Shown one piece after another: positions 1 through 7,455 of a DNA stretch of 20,582 bases. The translations under genes and the position numbers were made by a program. The notes beneath the pieces are model-generated. The model made no database searches and was not told the origin of the DNA. It was given only the letters and a program-made list of their open reading frames with translations. The stretch covers positions 1 through 20,582 of the forward strand of contig JAEXTA010000244.1 in the NCBI GenBank assembly GCA_023453665.1. The letters run 5' to 3'. Positions within the stretch are counted from its first letter, which is position 1, and each line of letters opens with the position of its first letter. The stretch comes from Bacteroidota bacterium (GTDB taxonomy: Bacteria; Bacteroidota; Ignavibacteria; Ignavibacteriales; Ignavibacteriaceae).

Positions 1-264
1 AATTCCGAAGTATCAAATATTGAACGTAATGCCGCGTATGGAATTCACGTTGCATTATCTATGGATTACCTTGTATATGATTTCATTTTACTAAAAGCAG
101 AAATGAAATTCCGTGATCCTCAGTTTACTGTTAAAAGTGAATATAGTAATGATCGTATTGTTTATAACGGACAGGTCATTCGCCCTCCGAATAAATCATT
201 CAGTTCGAAAATAAATGTTGACGGCGTGACATTTATCCTTGGTGCTGCTTACCAGATTTTCTGA
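1..264 (+). CDS. C-terminal part of a probable outer-membrane beta-barrel protein (5' truncated by window edge)
   Basis: Frame 1 is open from the first base to a TGA at 262-264, giving 87 residues; the true start lies outside the window. The internal ATG at 61 is not a convincing start because the frame continues upstream without a stop. The visible sequence alternates polar and hydrophobic residues in short stretches and ends GVTFILGAAYQIF, with a terminal phenylalanine, as in the last beta-strand of many Gram-negative outer-membrane barrels. That family assignment is inference from pattern only; no enzymatic motif is visible. It lies 60 bases before aroK on the same strand and could be transcribed into the aro genes, unless the small hairpin at its stop codon ends transcription. 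Confidence 0.6.
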   Translation, partial: NSEVSNIERNAAYGIHVALSMDYLVYDFILLKAEMKFRDPQFTVKSEYSNDRIVYNGQVIRPPNKSFSSKINVDGVTFILGAAYQIF

Positions 265-290
265 TCCACTGATCAGGTTAATTTGATTTT
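261..290 (+). terminator. weak candidate terminator hairpin at the end of the first gene
   Basis: CTGATC (261-266) and GATCAG (271-276) form a six-pair stem with a CACT loop that includes the stop codon of the upstream gene, followed by a T-rich stretch (GTTAATTTGATTTT). The stem is short and the T run is broken, so termination here would be partial at best. Confidence 0.3.
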
Positions 291-324
291 ATAACCCTAT
301 CACTTATTTTGAATCTGTAGATTA

Positions 325-873
325 ATGAAAATGGAAGTACAAAGAATTTATTTAACCGGATTTATGGGAGCGGGTAAAAGCACAATCGGTCCTATACTTG
401 CTAATACACTTGGCTGGGAGTTTTATGATTTGGATCGTGTGATTGAAAAAAATCAGAATAAAAAAATAAAAGAGATATTTGAAGTGGAAGGAGAAGAATT
501 TTTCAGAAAACTTGAAATGACAGTACTTACAGAATTAACTAAAATAAACAATGCTGTAATTTCACTTGGCGGAGGAACAATACGCAATGAACAGATTTTA
601 AACCTTCTTAAATCAACAGGTAAGTTAGTATATCTACAAAATTCTCCCGAAGCTTCATATAAAAGATTAAGATATAAAAGAGACCGCCCTAACCTGATTC
701 CGGATCAGGAAGAAGAGCCGACAAGAGATGAACTAATTGATAGAATTAATAATCTTCTTGAAACCAGAGTCAGATACTATGAACAGGCACATCACACAAT
801 AAATACTGATTTATATTCAGTCGGGAAAACAGTCGACAAAATCGTAAAAATTATTAATGCAGATAAATCGTGA
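325..873 (+). CDS. aroK: Shikimate kinase
   Basis: This enzyme phosphorylates shikimate at the 3-hydroxyl with ATP, the fifth step of the cytoplasmic shikimate pathway to chorismate. The 182-residue protein has the usual length of the family. It shows the Walker A loop GFMGAGKST (residues 12-20), the DLD shikimate/Mg2+ segment (35-37), FFRKLE (59-64) with the substrate-contacting Arg, the GGG shikimate loop (82-84) and the lid RDRPNL (119-124). I kept the ATG at 325; a second ATG two codons later (331) is equally possible, since neither has a good Shine-Dalgarno. A TTTG (282-285) and a TTATTTTG (304-311), 18 bases apart, loosely resemble a Bacteroidota-type -33/-7 promoter, but would leave a very short leader. 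The stop overlaps the GTG start of aroB by four bases, indicating translational coupling. Confidence 0.96.
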   Translation: MKMEVQRIYLTGFMGAGKSTIGPILANTLGWEFYDLDRVIEKNQNKKIKEIFEVEGEEFFRKLEMTVLTELTKINNAVISLGGGTIRNEQILNLLKSTGKLVYLQNSPEASYKRLRYKRDRPNLIPDQEEEPTRDELIDRINNLLETRVRYYEQAHHTINTDLYSVGKTVDKIVKIINADKS

Positions 874-1967
874 AAAAGTTCGACCTTAATACCAGCTCGG
901 GTAAAACCGAAATTTTTTGCGGAACAGGCTGTTTTGAAAAACTTCCTCAAATCTTAAAACAAAAAAAGAATACTCATGCATTCATTATCATTGATAAAAA
1001 TGTAAATAAATACTATTCACAGAAAATTCAGAAGGTATTTAGGGCAATAAGCAGCAATGTATTTTACTATTATCTGAAACCTGGTGAGAATTCAAAATCA
1101 ATCAGTATTTTAATAAAAATTTATAACTTCCTGCAGCAAAATAACTGTTCAAAAGATTCAATAATATTTGCGATAGGCGGCGGTGTTACAGGTGATATTG
1201 CAGGGTTTGCCGCTTCAAATTATATGCGTGGTATAAAACTGATTCACATACCAACAACTTTATTATCTATGGTTGATAGTTCGATTGGTGGTAAAACTGC
1301 TATTAATCTAAATGATGTCAAAAATCTGATCGGAAGCATATACCAGCCAAAGTATGTTTTTATTGATCCTGCATTTTTAGAAACATTACCTAAACGGGAA
1401 ATACGATCCGGTATCGGTGAAATACTAAAATACAGCCTGCTTATAAATAATAATTTTTTTCAATTGTTACAGGTTAAACTTCCAGAGATACTAAAAGACA
1501 GGTTGAATGGTATTGAAGAGGTTATATTATTTTGTGCAAGATATAAAGCATCAGTTGTGCAGATTGATGAGAATGATATTGGAACGAGAAAAATTTTAAA
1601 TCTCGGACATACTTTTGGACATGCAATTGAAAGCGAACTTGAATTCAAATTATCTCATGGAGAATGTGTCGTGTTCGGCTTAAAATGTATGTTGTGTTTA
1701 TCAAAAATAAGCGGAACATTGAACGAAAAAAAGTTCAATAGTTACTTGAATATTCTGTCATTAATAAAAACAGATGAAAGGATATTACAGCTTAAGGAAA
1801 TCAAAATTATTAAACGAATGTATTTCGACAAAAAAAATAAGGCTTCTTCACCAATGTTTGTTTTAATTCAAAGGATAGGAGAAGTTGCAATAGATTATAA
1901 AGCAACAAACGGAGAGATAATTAAATCAATCAGACTCGCAAAACAATTGTCTGTAAAAAATAATTGA
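870..1967 (+). CDS. aroB: 3-dehydroquinate synthase
   Basis: This enzyme converts DAHP to 3-dehydroquinate, step two of the shikimate pathway, using NAD+ and a divalent metal. The start is GTG at 870, within a GTGA overlap with the aroK stop. The 365-residue protein carries the NAD-binding GGGVTGD (103-109), the segment from IPTT through MVDSSIGGKTAIN (127-146), and metal ligands recognisable by family position: Glu184 in GIGEILK, His247 in LGHTFGHA and His263 in SHGE. The C-terminal FDKKNKASSP region (319-328) is also typical. Together with aroK it forms a two-gene shikimate unit. No canonical terminator with a U-run follows; the next 400 bases instead hold the tandem structured element described separately. 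Confidence 0.96.
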   Translation: MKKFDLNTSSGKTEIFCGTGCFEKLPQILKQKKNTHAFIIIDKNVNKYYSQKIQKVFRAISSNVFYYYLKPGENSKSISILIKIYNFLQQNNCSKDSIIFAIGGGVTGDIAGFAASNYMRGIKLIHIPTTLLSMVDSSIGGKTAINLNDVKNLIGSIYQPKYVFIDPAFLETLPKREIRSGIGEILKYSLLINNNFFQLLQVKLPEILKDRLNGIEEVILFCARYKASVVQIDENDIGTRKILNLGHTFGHAIESELEFKLSHGECVVFGLKCMLCLSKISGTLNEKKFNSYLNILSLIKTDERILQLKEIKIIKRMYFDKKNKASSPMFVLIQRIGEVAIDYKATNGEIIKSIRLAKQLSVKNN

Positions 1968-2002
1968 AAGAAATCTTTTATAAATCCGGTTTAAAAAGTA
2001 AA

Positions 2003-2076
2003 CCGCCGGGCCTTGAGGGTAAAACCCGGCGATTTATTGTGTCATCTTCTGGAGGGGGGCTATGCTAAAAACTTTT
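2003..2076 (+). repeat. Tandem structured (RNA-like) element, copy 1
   Basis: A hairpin CGCCGGG (2004-2010) / CCCGGCG (2025-2031) encloses a loop containing TTGAGGG and TAAAA. It is followed by a 36-base tail (2038-2073) that matches the tail of copy 2 at 33 of 36 positions: TGTGTCAT, then TTCTGGAGGGG, then GCTATGCT and AAAACT. The tail contains a strong Shine-Dalgarno (GGAGG at 2051) and an ATG at 2062. A preceding small hairpin, CGGTTTA (1987-1993) / TAAACCG (1999-2005), shares two bases with the main stem. The stem sequence is unrelated to that of copy 2 while both pair, which points to selection for RNA structure. I do not recognise it as a named riboswitch or repeat family; calling it regulatory is inference. 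Confidence 0.6.
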
Positions 2077-2151
2077 AAGCTTTTATCTTCAAACTTTTTA
2101 GTACAGCATCCTCTTTTTTTAGAGGGAAAGCTGTCAGGTTTGAGGGCGTAA
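2062..2151 (+). CDS. Possible 29-codon small ORF starting inside structured element copy 1
   Basis: The ATG at 2062 follows GGAGGGGGGCT, one of the strongest Shine-Dalgarno contexts in the window. The frame reads MLKTFKLLSSN... to a TAA at 2149-2151, which lies at the loop/3'-arm junction of the hairpin in copy 2. A ribosome translating it would therefore unwind the 5' arm of that hairpin. It could be a leader peptide or a fortuitous frame inside a conserved RNA motif; the shared MLKT start of both small ORFs is explained by nucleotide conservation of the tail. No function can be assigned. Confidence 0.22.
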   Translation: MLKTFKLLSSNFLVQHPLFLEGKLSGLRA

Positions 2152-2206
2152 ACCTGACAGCTTTGTGTGTCATTTTCTGGAGGGGTGCTATGCTTAAAAC
2201 TATTTT
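2127..2206 (+). repeat. Tandem structured (RNA-like) element, copy 2
   Basis: A perfect 15-pair stem, AAAGCTGTCAGGTTT (2127-2141) with AAACCTGACAGCTTT (2150-2164), closes an eight-base loop GAGGGCGT. The conserved tail follows at 2166-2201, exactly 128 bases from the tail of copy 1, again with GGAGGGG and an ATG (2190). Loop and tail are conserved between copies while both arms of the stem differ, so the pairing rather than the sequence is kept. The stem is followed by TTTGTGTGT rather than a U-run, so I do not read it as a simple intrinsic terminator. The element lies about 165 bases before the nadA start on the same strand, so it could act on nadA or serve as a read-through control after aroB; both are inference. 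Confidence 0.6.
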
Positions 2207-2267
2207 CTATTCCGGCTATAATTACCCAATTATTATGCCGCTAATAGCTTTGATTGATTATCGATAG
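2190..2267 (+). CDS. Possible 25-codon small ORF starting inside structured element copy 2
   Basis: The ATG at 2190 follows GGAGGGGTGCT and the frame reads MLKTIFYSGYN... to a TAG at 2265-2267. It shares MLKT with the small ORF of copy 1, but the rest is unrelated, so conservation stops soon after the start codon. Either two leader peptides are translated from the duplicated element or the ATG is simply part of an RNA motif. It does not overlap nadA and I see no domain. Confidence 0.2.
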   Translation: MLKTIFYSGYNYPIIMPLIALIDYR

Positions 2268-2370
2268 ATTTAAATAAAAGTTTAGTTCACGTAGTAATTT
2301 ACCGGTAATTGTTACGTTGATCGGGAAATTTAACCCGCATATATTACCGGAGGAAGAAAAGGGATTTAAA

Positions 2371-3324
2371 ATGATTGACGAAACGACAAAAAAAGTTTTA
2401 ATTAGTGATTTGGAATCAGAGATTCTTTCGCTTAAAAAAGAACTGAATGCGGTGATTCTCGCACATTACTACCAGGAATCTGAAATACAGGATCTTGCTG
2501 ACTATGTTGGGGATAGTCTTGAATTAGCTAAACGGGCTAAAGAGACAAATGCTGATGTAATAGTGTTTGCTGGTGTACATTTTATGGCAGAGACCGCAAA
2601 AATTCTTAATCCCAACAAACTTGTTTTATTACCTGACCTGGAAGCCGGATGTTCTTTAGCAGAAAGCTGTCCAGCGGAACCATTTGAAGGCTTCAGAAAA
2701 AAACATCCCGAGCATGTTGCAATAACATATATCAATTGCACTGCGGAAGTAAAAGCATTAAGTGATATTATCTGTACATCAAGTAACGCCGAAAAAATTA
2801 TTAACCAGGTTGAACCCGGAAAGCCGATTTTGTTTTCACCGGATAGAAATCTTGGCAAATACCTGATGAAAAAAACTGGCAGGGAAATGTTGTTATGGGA
2901 TGGCGCTTGCATTGTTCATGAAACTTTTAGTGAAAGAAAAATTATCGACCTCACCGTTAAACATCCGGATGCAAAATTAATTGCACATCCCGAATGTGAA
3001 GATCACCTTTTAAACCATGCGGATTTTATAGGCTCAACCAGCAAATTACTTAAGTATGTACAGGAGGATTCAGCAGAAAAATTTATTGTAGCAACAGAGG
3101 TTGGTATTATTTATCAGATGCAGAAAGCAGCCCCCGGAAAAATATATATACCCGCACCACCTGAAGAGGATGGCTGCAGTTGTAATGAATGCCCTTATAT
3201 GAAATTAAACACCATGGAAAAACTTTTTTTGTGTATGAAGAATAAATCTCCGAGGATCGAGTTGGATGAATCACTCATAAAACGAGCTTTATTACCTATC
3301 GAAAGAATGCTGGCAATGAGTTAA
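2371..3324 (+). CDS. nadA: Quinolinate synthase (A protein)
   Basis: NadA condenses iminoaspartate with dihydroxyacetone phosphate to quinolinate in de novo NAD synthesis, using an oxygen-sensitive [4Fe-4S] cluster. From the ATG at 2371 the protein has 317 residues, within the range of the shorter bacterial NadA proteins. The ATG is preceded by AAGGGA at good spacing and begins at the expected N-terminus; an in-frame TTG at 2317 would add 18 unlikely residues. Cluster ligands are visible: Cys94 in EAGCSLAE, Cys180 in DGACIVHE and Cys274 in the GCSCNECP motif. Other family motifs are HYYQ (32-35), VGDSLELA (46-53), CTSSNA (135-140) and SPDRNLG (156-162). nadB and nadC are not in the window. 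Upstream lie two tandem structured elements; downstream its TAA overlaps the stop of the convergent kinase gene. Confidence 0.94.
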   Translation: MIDETTKKVLISDLESEILSLKKELNAVILAHYYQESEIQDLADYVGDSLELAKRAKETNADVIVFAGVHFMAETAKILNPNKLVLLPDLEAGCSLAESCPAEPFEGFRKKHPEHVAITYINCTAEVKALSDIICTSSNAEKIINQVEPGKPILFSPDRNLGKYLMKKTGREMLLWDGACIVHETFSERKIIDLTVKHPDAKLIAHPECEDHLLNHADFIGSTSKLLKYVQEDSAEKFIVATEVGIIYQMQKAAPGKIYIPAPPEEDGCSCNECPYMKLNTMEKLFLCMKNKSPRIELDESLIKRALLPIERMLAMS

Positions 3325-4529
3325 AATTTATTTAAGAAAATTTTAAAAGTCGTTCCTTCACCCGGATTAGAACTTTTAACAAATATTTTTCCTTTGTGAT
3401 ATGATTCAATAATTCTTTTTGAAAGACTTAAGCCTAATCCCCAGCCTCTCCGTTTTGTGCTGTAACCGGGACGGAATACATCCTTTCTTCTTTTCAGATC
3501 AATGCCCTTGCCGTTGTCTGTAACTTCGATATCAACCTTTCCGCGGCTTTCCTTAACTTCAATTGAAATCCTTCCGGGTTTAGTTTCGATAGCATCGAGC
3601 GCATTCTTAACAAGGTTTTCAATAACCCAGCCGAATAATTCTGAATTAAGTTCTGCTTTTATTTCCCTGTCACCTTCAATGTTCAGTTCAACGGTTTTAC
3701 CGGTTTGAGGTAAACGTCGTTGAAAATAATCCGTTACTTTTTTTATTTCTTCGAATACACTTGCGGACTTAAGTTCGGGAGCTGAACCTATTTTTGAAAA
3801 TCTGTAAGTAATTTTATTTAATCTTTCAACATCACTTGAAATTTCTTCTGTAATATCCTGAACCTTATCAGGATTATCATAACTCAACTTTAACATTTCA
3901 AGCCAGCCCATAAGGCTTGAAATTGGAGTTCCGAACTGGTGTGCTGTTTCCTTTGCCATTCCCACCCATATATTACTTTGTTCACTCCGTTTTATATTGC
4001 TAAATCCGACGTATCCGAGAATGATAAATAAAGCCGCAATAAGTATCTGCAGATATGGATAATACTTTAACTGGTTGATCAGATCAGAATCCCCGTAATG
4101 AATTTTTGTAAGCACAAGGGTATCCTCGTACGTAACAATAATAGGGCTGTGTTGTTCATCCATCTCTTTAATTTTGTTCGCGAAGAAAACTTCCAGTTCA
4201 GGGATTGCAAGAGTTGTATCGTAATTAATATTCCTGATATTAGTTCTGTCTTTTAAATCAACTTTATCATCAGGGTTAGTAAGAATCATCGGGAAGTCGA
4301 TCGGTTTTATGATATTATCAAAAAGAAATGTTATATCAACATCAGTTGAAGTTGTATTTGCCAGGTACTCAATACCTTTTGCATAAAGTTCGACTATCTG
4401 TCTCTCTTTTTCCTGCAGCTTTTTAACAAGATCCTGAGTGTAGAATAAAGTGCCGCCCGCAATTATAATTGCTATCCCAAGTAGTGTTATTTTAATATTT
4501 AATGAAGCAGGACCACCGGACATTTTCAT
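3321..4529 (-). CDS. Membrane sensor histidine kinase (orphan)
   Basis: A 402-residue two-transmembrane sensor kinase. It has an N-terminal membrane helix (about 13-31), a periplasmic sensor region of about 125 residues with no domain I recognise, and a second helix (about 160-176). The kinase core follows: H-box AHQFGTPISSLMGW with the phosphoacceptor His197, N-box ENLVKNALDAI (304-314), G1 box DNGKGID (338-344), F-box FRPGYSTK (352-359) and G2 box GWGLGLSLS (362-370). It would autophosphorylate in response to an unknown envelope signal and pass phosphate to a response regulator, but none lies in the window. The ATG at 4529 is supported by AAAAGGA seven bases upstream. The gene converges on nadA, with the two stop codons overlapping in TTAA, leaving no room for a separate terminator. 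Confidence 0.92.
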   Translation of the reverse strand: MKMSGGPASLNIKITLLGIAIIIAGGTLFYTQDLVKKLQEKERQIVELYAKGIEYLANTTSTDVDITFLFDNIIKPIDFPMILTNPDDKVDLKDRTNIRNINYDTTLAIPELEVFFANKIKEMDEQHSPIIVTYEDTLVLTKIHYGDSDLINQLKYYPYLQILIAALFIILGYVGFSNIKRSEQSNIWVGMAKETAHQFGTPISSLMGWLEMLKLSYDNPDKVQDITEEISSDVERLNKITYRFSKIGSAPELKSASVFEEIKKVTDYFQRRLPQTGKTVELNIEGDREIKAELNSELFGWVIENLVKNALDAIETKPGRISIEVKESRGKVDIEVTDNGKGIDLKRRKDVFRPGYSTKRRGWGLGLSLSKRIIESYHKGKIFVKSSNPGEGTTFKIFLNKF

Positions 4530-4555
4530 TTCAAGTTCCTTTTAAATCTGCTTTG

Positions 4556-4563
4556 CAAAGTTA
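4556..4563 (-). promoter_or_regulatory. Candidate -7 box (TAACTTTG) for the histidine kinase gene
   Basis: Read on the minus strand this is TAACTTTG, an exact match to the Bacteroidota-type -7 consensus TAnnTTTG, 26 bases before the kinase ATG. A partial -33 box (TTTA instead of TTTG) lies 18 bases further upstream. Whether this lineage uses that promoter class is inferred, so the call is weak. Confidence 0.25.
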
Positions 4564-4799
4564 GTATTAATGAAGGTGAAATAAATCCTAATTTTTGTGA
4601 ATGAAAATGCTGAACGATTAACAATCAATCAAAAAACATAATGATGATAGATTTTAAATTTAACGCTACATTTAATTAGATTATTTAACAAATACTTTTC
4701 TGGATTTTTAATAAAACCAGTGACCATCCGGTGCTTGTTGACTTGGCTGAAAGTCATAATTAGTAGAACTTTCATTAACATTTCGTAAGGAGATAAGAG

Positions 4800-6080
4800 A
4801 TGTTAAAATTAAATACCATTCTTGTTTTTACCTGTTTGATTTGGATTTCAATATTAAATGCACAATGGCTGGATAAATCCGGAAATCTTCCCACAACTGC
4901 TGGAAACGGTTGGGCGATGGATGCAGTTGATAGTTTGAATGCGGTACTATCTACAAATTCTGGACTCTATAAAACCACAAATGGAGGCGATACCTGGGAA
5001 TTGTTTGGTGAATCAACTTGGGCAATTGATATCTCTATGAAAAGTATTAATGAAATATGGATTAGTGGGGGTGACGGTAAAATAATTTATACTTCTGATG
5101 CTGGTATTAACTGGGTTACTCAATATTATGATCCATCAAAAACAGATTTTCTAAATTATATTGAAATGTTCGATACTGAAAATGGTATTGCAATGGGTGA
5201 TGCGCTGAGCGGAGCAGGTGCTGCAGTGATATTAAAAACTACAAATGGTGGCGGTAACTGGGTATCGATAAACGATTCAGCATTTGGTGGATTCTCTGGT
5301 GACATTTGGCGGAGGCTTGATTTTATTGATCTTAACACTGGTTATTTTTACGAGTCGGGAAACAATCCGCAGGGATTGTTTAAAACAAATAATGGTTGTC
5401 AGAACTGGCAAAGAACTACACTCCCTAATATTTCTTTACCAACGGTTAAATTTTTTAATGAAAATATTGGATTGATTGGAAGAGTTGCTTCAGACCAAAA
5501 TATTTACCGGACAATTGACGGAGGAATTACCTGGGAGTTGTTTACTTACTCGCCTTCAATAATTGTTGAAGACATGGAGTTTATACCCGAAAATCCTTCA
5601 AAGGTCTGGTTAGCAGACGCTCATAAATTATTTTTTAGTGCCGATACAGGAAGAACCTGGGCGGTACAGAATATTCTAAACATTGATACATTGCGAACCA
5701 GAGATCTTGTATTTGTTGATGGAACATGTGGCTGGTTATTATGTGACGGAGGAAAAGTTTATAGAACAACAAATGGAAATGCAATAACAGAAATACCTGA
5801 ACAACAATCAGTTGTGTATGATTATTCTATAAGTCAGAATTATCCAAACCCATTTAACCCGTCGACAATGATTAAATTTAATCTTAAGGAGAAACAATTT
5901 GTTTCTTTGGTTGTCTATAATGTTTTGGGTAAAGTTGTATCAGTTTTAATAAATGAAGAGAAAAATGCAGGTACACACGAGATTAATTTTGATGGTGTGG
6001 AACTTTCCAGTGGCGTTTACTTTTACAAGATTCAAGCGGGAGAATTCACCAGTACTAAAAAGATGATCCTGCTAAAGTAA
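4800..6080 (+). CDS. Secreted Asp-box beta-propeller protein with type IX secretion sorting domain
   Basis: A 426-residue exported protein. It has a signal peptide (about 1-21, ending LNAQ) and at least six sialidase/BNR-like Asp-box turns: TTNGGDTW (59-66), TSDAGINW (98-105), TTNGGGNW (147-154), TNNGCQNW (196-203), TIDGGITW (238-245) and SADTGRTW (280-287), with a decayed seventh near 323. Such repeats build a beta-propeller related to the Ycf48/BNR group. From about 342 a C-terminal domain begins QNYPNPFNPST (347-357) and ends KKMILLK, the type A sorting domain that directs proteins through the type IX system. The ligand or substrate is unknown; no sialidase catalytic residues are evident. 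The ATG has a strong AAGGAG seven bases upstream. The stop is one base from the stop of the convergent purA. Confidence 0.9.
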   Translation: MLKLNTILVFTCLIWISILNAQWLDKSGNLPTTAGNGWAMDAVDSLNAVLSTNSGLYKTTNGGDTWELFGESTWAIDISMKSINEIWISGGDGKIIYTSDAGINWVTQYYDPSKTDFLNYIEMFDTENGIAMGDALSGAGAAVILKTTNGGGNWVSINDSAFGGFSGDIWRRLDFIDLNTGYFYESGNNPQGLFKTNNGCQNWQRTTLPNISLPTVKFFNENIGLIGRVASDQNIYRTIDGGITWELFTYSPSIIVEDMEFIPENPSKVWLADAHKLFFSADTGRTWAVQNILNIDTLRTRDLVFVDGTCGWLLCDGGKVYRTTNGNAITEIPEQQSVVYDYSISQNYPNPFNPSTMIKFNLKEKQFVSLVVYNVLGKVVSVLINEEKNAGTHEINFDGVELSSGVYFYKIQAGEFTSTKKMILLK

Positions 6081-6081
6081 T

Positions 6082-7353
6082 TTAACTTAGATAAAAAGTC
6101 TGATCTCTCTTAGGTCCGACTGAAATAATTGAAATAGAAATTTCAGCCTTCCGCGAAATAAATGAAAGGTAATCTTTTGTTTTCTGCGGCAACTCACTAT
6201 AAGCTTTACAACCGGAAAGTTCAGTTTTCCAACCGGGCAGTGATTCATAAACAGGAGTAACATCAGCCAGTTTTTCAACATCTGAGGGAAATGTTTTTAG
6301 TCGCTTTCCATTCAATTCATAAGCTACACAAACTTTAATCTCATCAAAGATACTAAGCACATCAAGTTTTGTAATTGCAACAGAGTTAATTCCATTTATC
6401 ATAGCTGAGTAACGAACCAGTTCAGCATCGAACCAGCCGCAGCGTCGTGGACGTCCTGTTGTCGCGCCGTATTCAGCGCCTTGTTTTCTAAGTCTTTCAC
6501 CTTCATCATTTAATAATTCAGTAGGGAAGGGTCCATTACCAACGCGAGTGGTGTATGCTTTTACTATTCCGAATACATCATCAATTTTGTTTGGGGGAAT
6601 ACCTGTTCCGGTGGAAGCCCCGCCGGATGTGGGACTTGATGAAGTCACAAAAGGATAAGTACCGAAGTCAACATCAAGTAAAGCTCCCTGCGCTCCTTCA
6701 AGCAATACTGATTTTCCTTCACTGATTGCATGATTTAAAAATGAGGGAACATCTTTTACATATTTGTCTATTGCTTTATCAAACTCAAGATACTGTTTTA
6801 CTATTGCTTCAACATCAAGTTCTTCTCTGTCATAAACTTTTTTAAGAAGGTTATTTTTTTCTTCAAGATTCTTTCTGATTTTTTCTTCTAAACATTTTCT
6901 GTTTAGCAGATCAACAATTCGAATTCCTTTCCGGGCAAACTTATCTATATAGCAGGGTCCAATTCCTCTACCAGTTGTACCAATTTTATTTTCACCGCTT
7001 TCTTCTATTGAATCAAGAAGTTTATGATACGGCATAATCAGATGAGCGTTCTGACTTATGAACAATCTTCCATCAACTTTGATATTATTTTTTTCAAGCA
7101 GTTCTATTTCTTCCAGTAATGCTGTTGGATCAATCACAACACCGTTTCCTATTACACACGTTACATTATCTCTTAGTATACCTGACGGAATTAAATGAAG
7201 TATGTATTGTTTATCACCTATTGCAACTGTATGACCGGCATTTGCGCCGCCCTGGTAACGGGCAACAATTTCATATTTCTCACTTAATATGTCAACGATT
7301 TTTCCTTTTCCTTCATCACCCCATTGGCTGCCGACAAGAACAGTTACGCTCAT
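6082..7353 (-). CDS. purA: Adenylosuccinate synthetase
   Basis: PurA joins IMP and aspartate with GTP hydrolysis to give adenylosuccinate, the first committed step from IMP to AMP, in the cytoplasm. The 423-residue protein matches the family length. Visible motifs are QWGDEGKGK (10-18) with the catalytic Asp13, GGANAGHTV with His41, TTGRGIGP (126-133), GAQGALLDVD (220-229), TTGRPRRCGW (298-307), TKLD (328-331) and the nucleotide-contacting SVGPKRDQ near the C-terminus. I place the start at the ATG at 7353, not the upstream in-frame ATG at 7395. AAAGGA sits six bases before it, MSVTVLVGSQWGDEG is the standard N-terminus, and the longer form would run into the upstream terminator hairpin. The gene converges on 4800-6080 with a single base between stops. 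Confidence 0.97.
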   Translation of the reverse strand: MSVTVLVGSQWGDEGKGKIVDILSEKYEIVARYQGGANAGHTVAIGDKQYILHLIPSGILRDNVTCVIGNGVVIDPTALLEEIELLEKNNIKVDGRLFISQNAHLIMPYHKLLDSIEESGENKIGTTGRGIGPCYIDKFARKGIRIVDLLNRKCLEEKIRKNLEEKNNLLKKVYDREELDVEAIVKQYLEFDKAIDKYVKDVPSFLNHAISEGKSVLLEGAQGALLDVDFGTYPFVTSSSPTSGGASTGTGIPPNKIDDVFGIVKAYTTRVGNGPFPTELLNDEGERLRKQGAEYGATTGRPRRCGWFDAELVRYSAMINGINSVAITKLDVLSIFDEIKVCVAYELNGKRLKTFPSDVEKLADVTPVYESLPGWKTELSGCKAYSELPQKTKDYLSFISRKAEISISIISVGPKRDQTFYLS

Positions 7354-7398
7354 TTTAATTCCTTTAAATAATGTATCAGGTTTTAATGAAGACAAAAT

Positions 7399-7430
7399 AA
7401 AAACTCCGAATAGTAGGATCCGGAGTTTTT
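7399..7430 (-). terminator. Intrinsic terminator after the STAS gene, before purA
   Basis: AAAAACTCCG (7399-7408) and CGGAGTTTTT (7421-7430) form a ten-pair stem with a 12-base loop. On the minus strand the second arm ends in TTTTT followed by ATTTTG, as an intrinsic terminator should. It lies 26 bases past the STAS stop and 46 bases before the purA start, so purA needs its own promoter in the short gap or depends on read-through. Confidence 0.8.
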
Positions 7431-7455
7431 ACAAATCTAAAATTTGTTAATAGTA

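Noticed and set aside
2127..2172. Hairpin of element copy 2 as an intrinsic terminator for aroB
   Set aside because: The stem is followed by TTTGTGTGT and a conserved purine-rich tail rather than a U-run, and its loop and tail are shared with copy 1.
2317..2370. Upstream TTG start adding 18 residues to nadA
   Set aside because: The ATG at 2371 has a purine-rich AAGGGA at suitable spacing and matches the usual NadA N-terminus; the extra residues have no family counterpart.
7354..7395. Longer purA start at 7395
   Set aside because: The ATG at 7353 has AAAGGA six bases upstream and begins at the canonical PurA N-terminus; the extension abuts the terminator hairpin.
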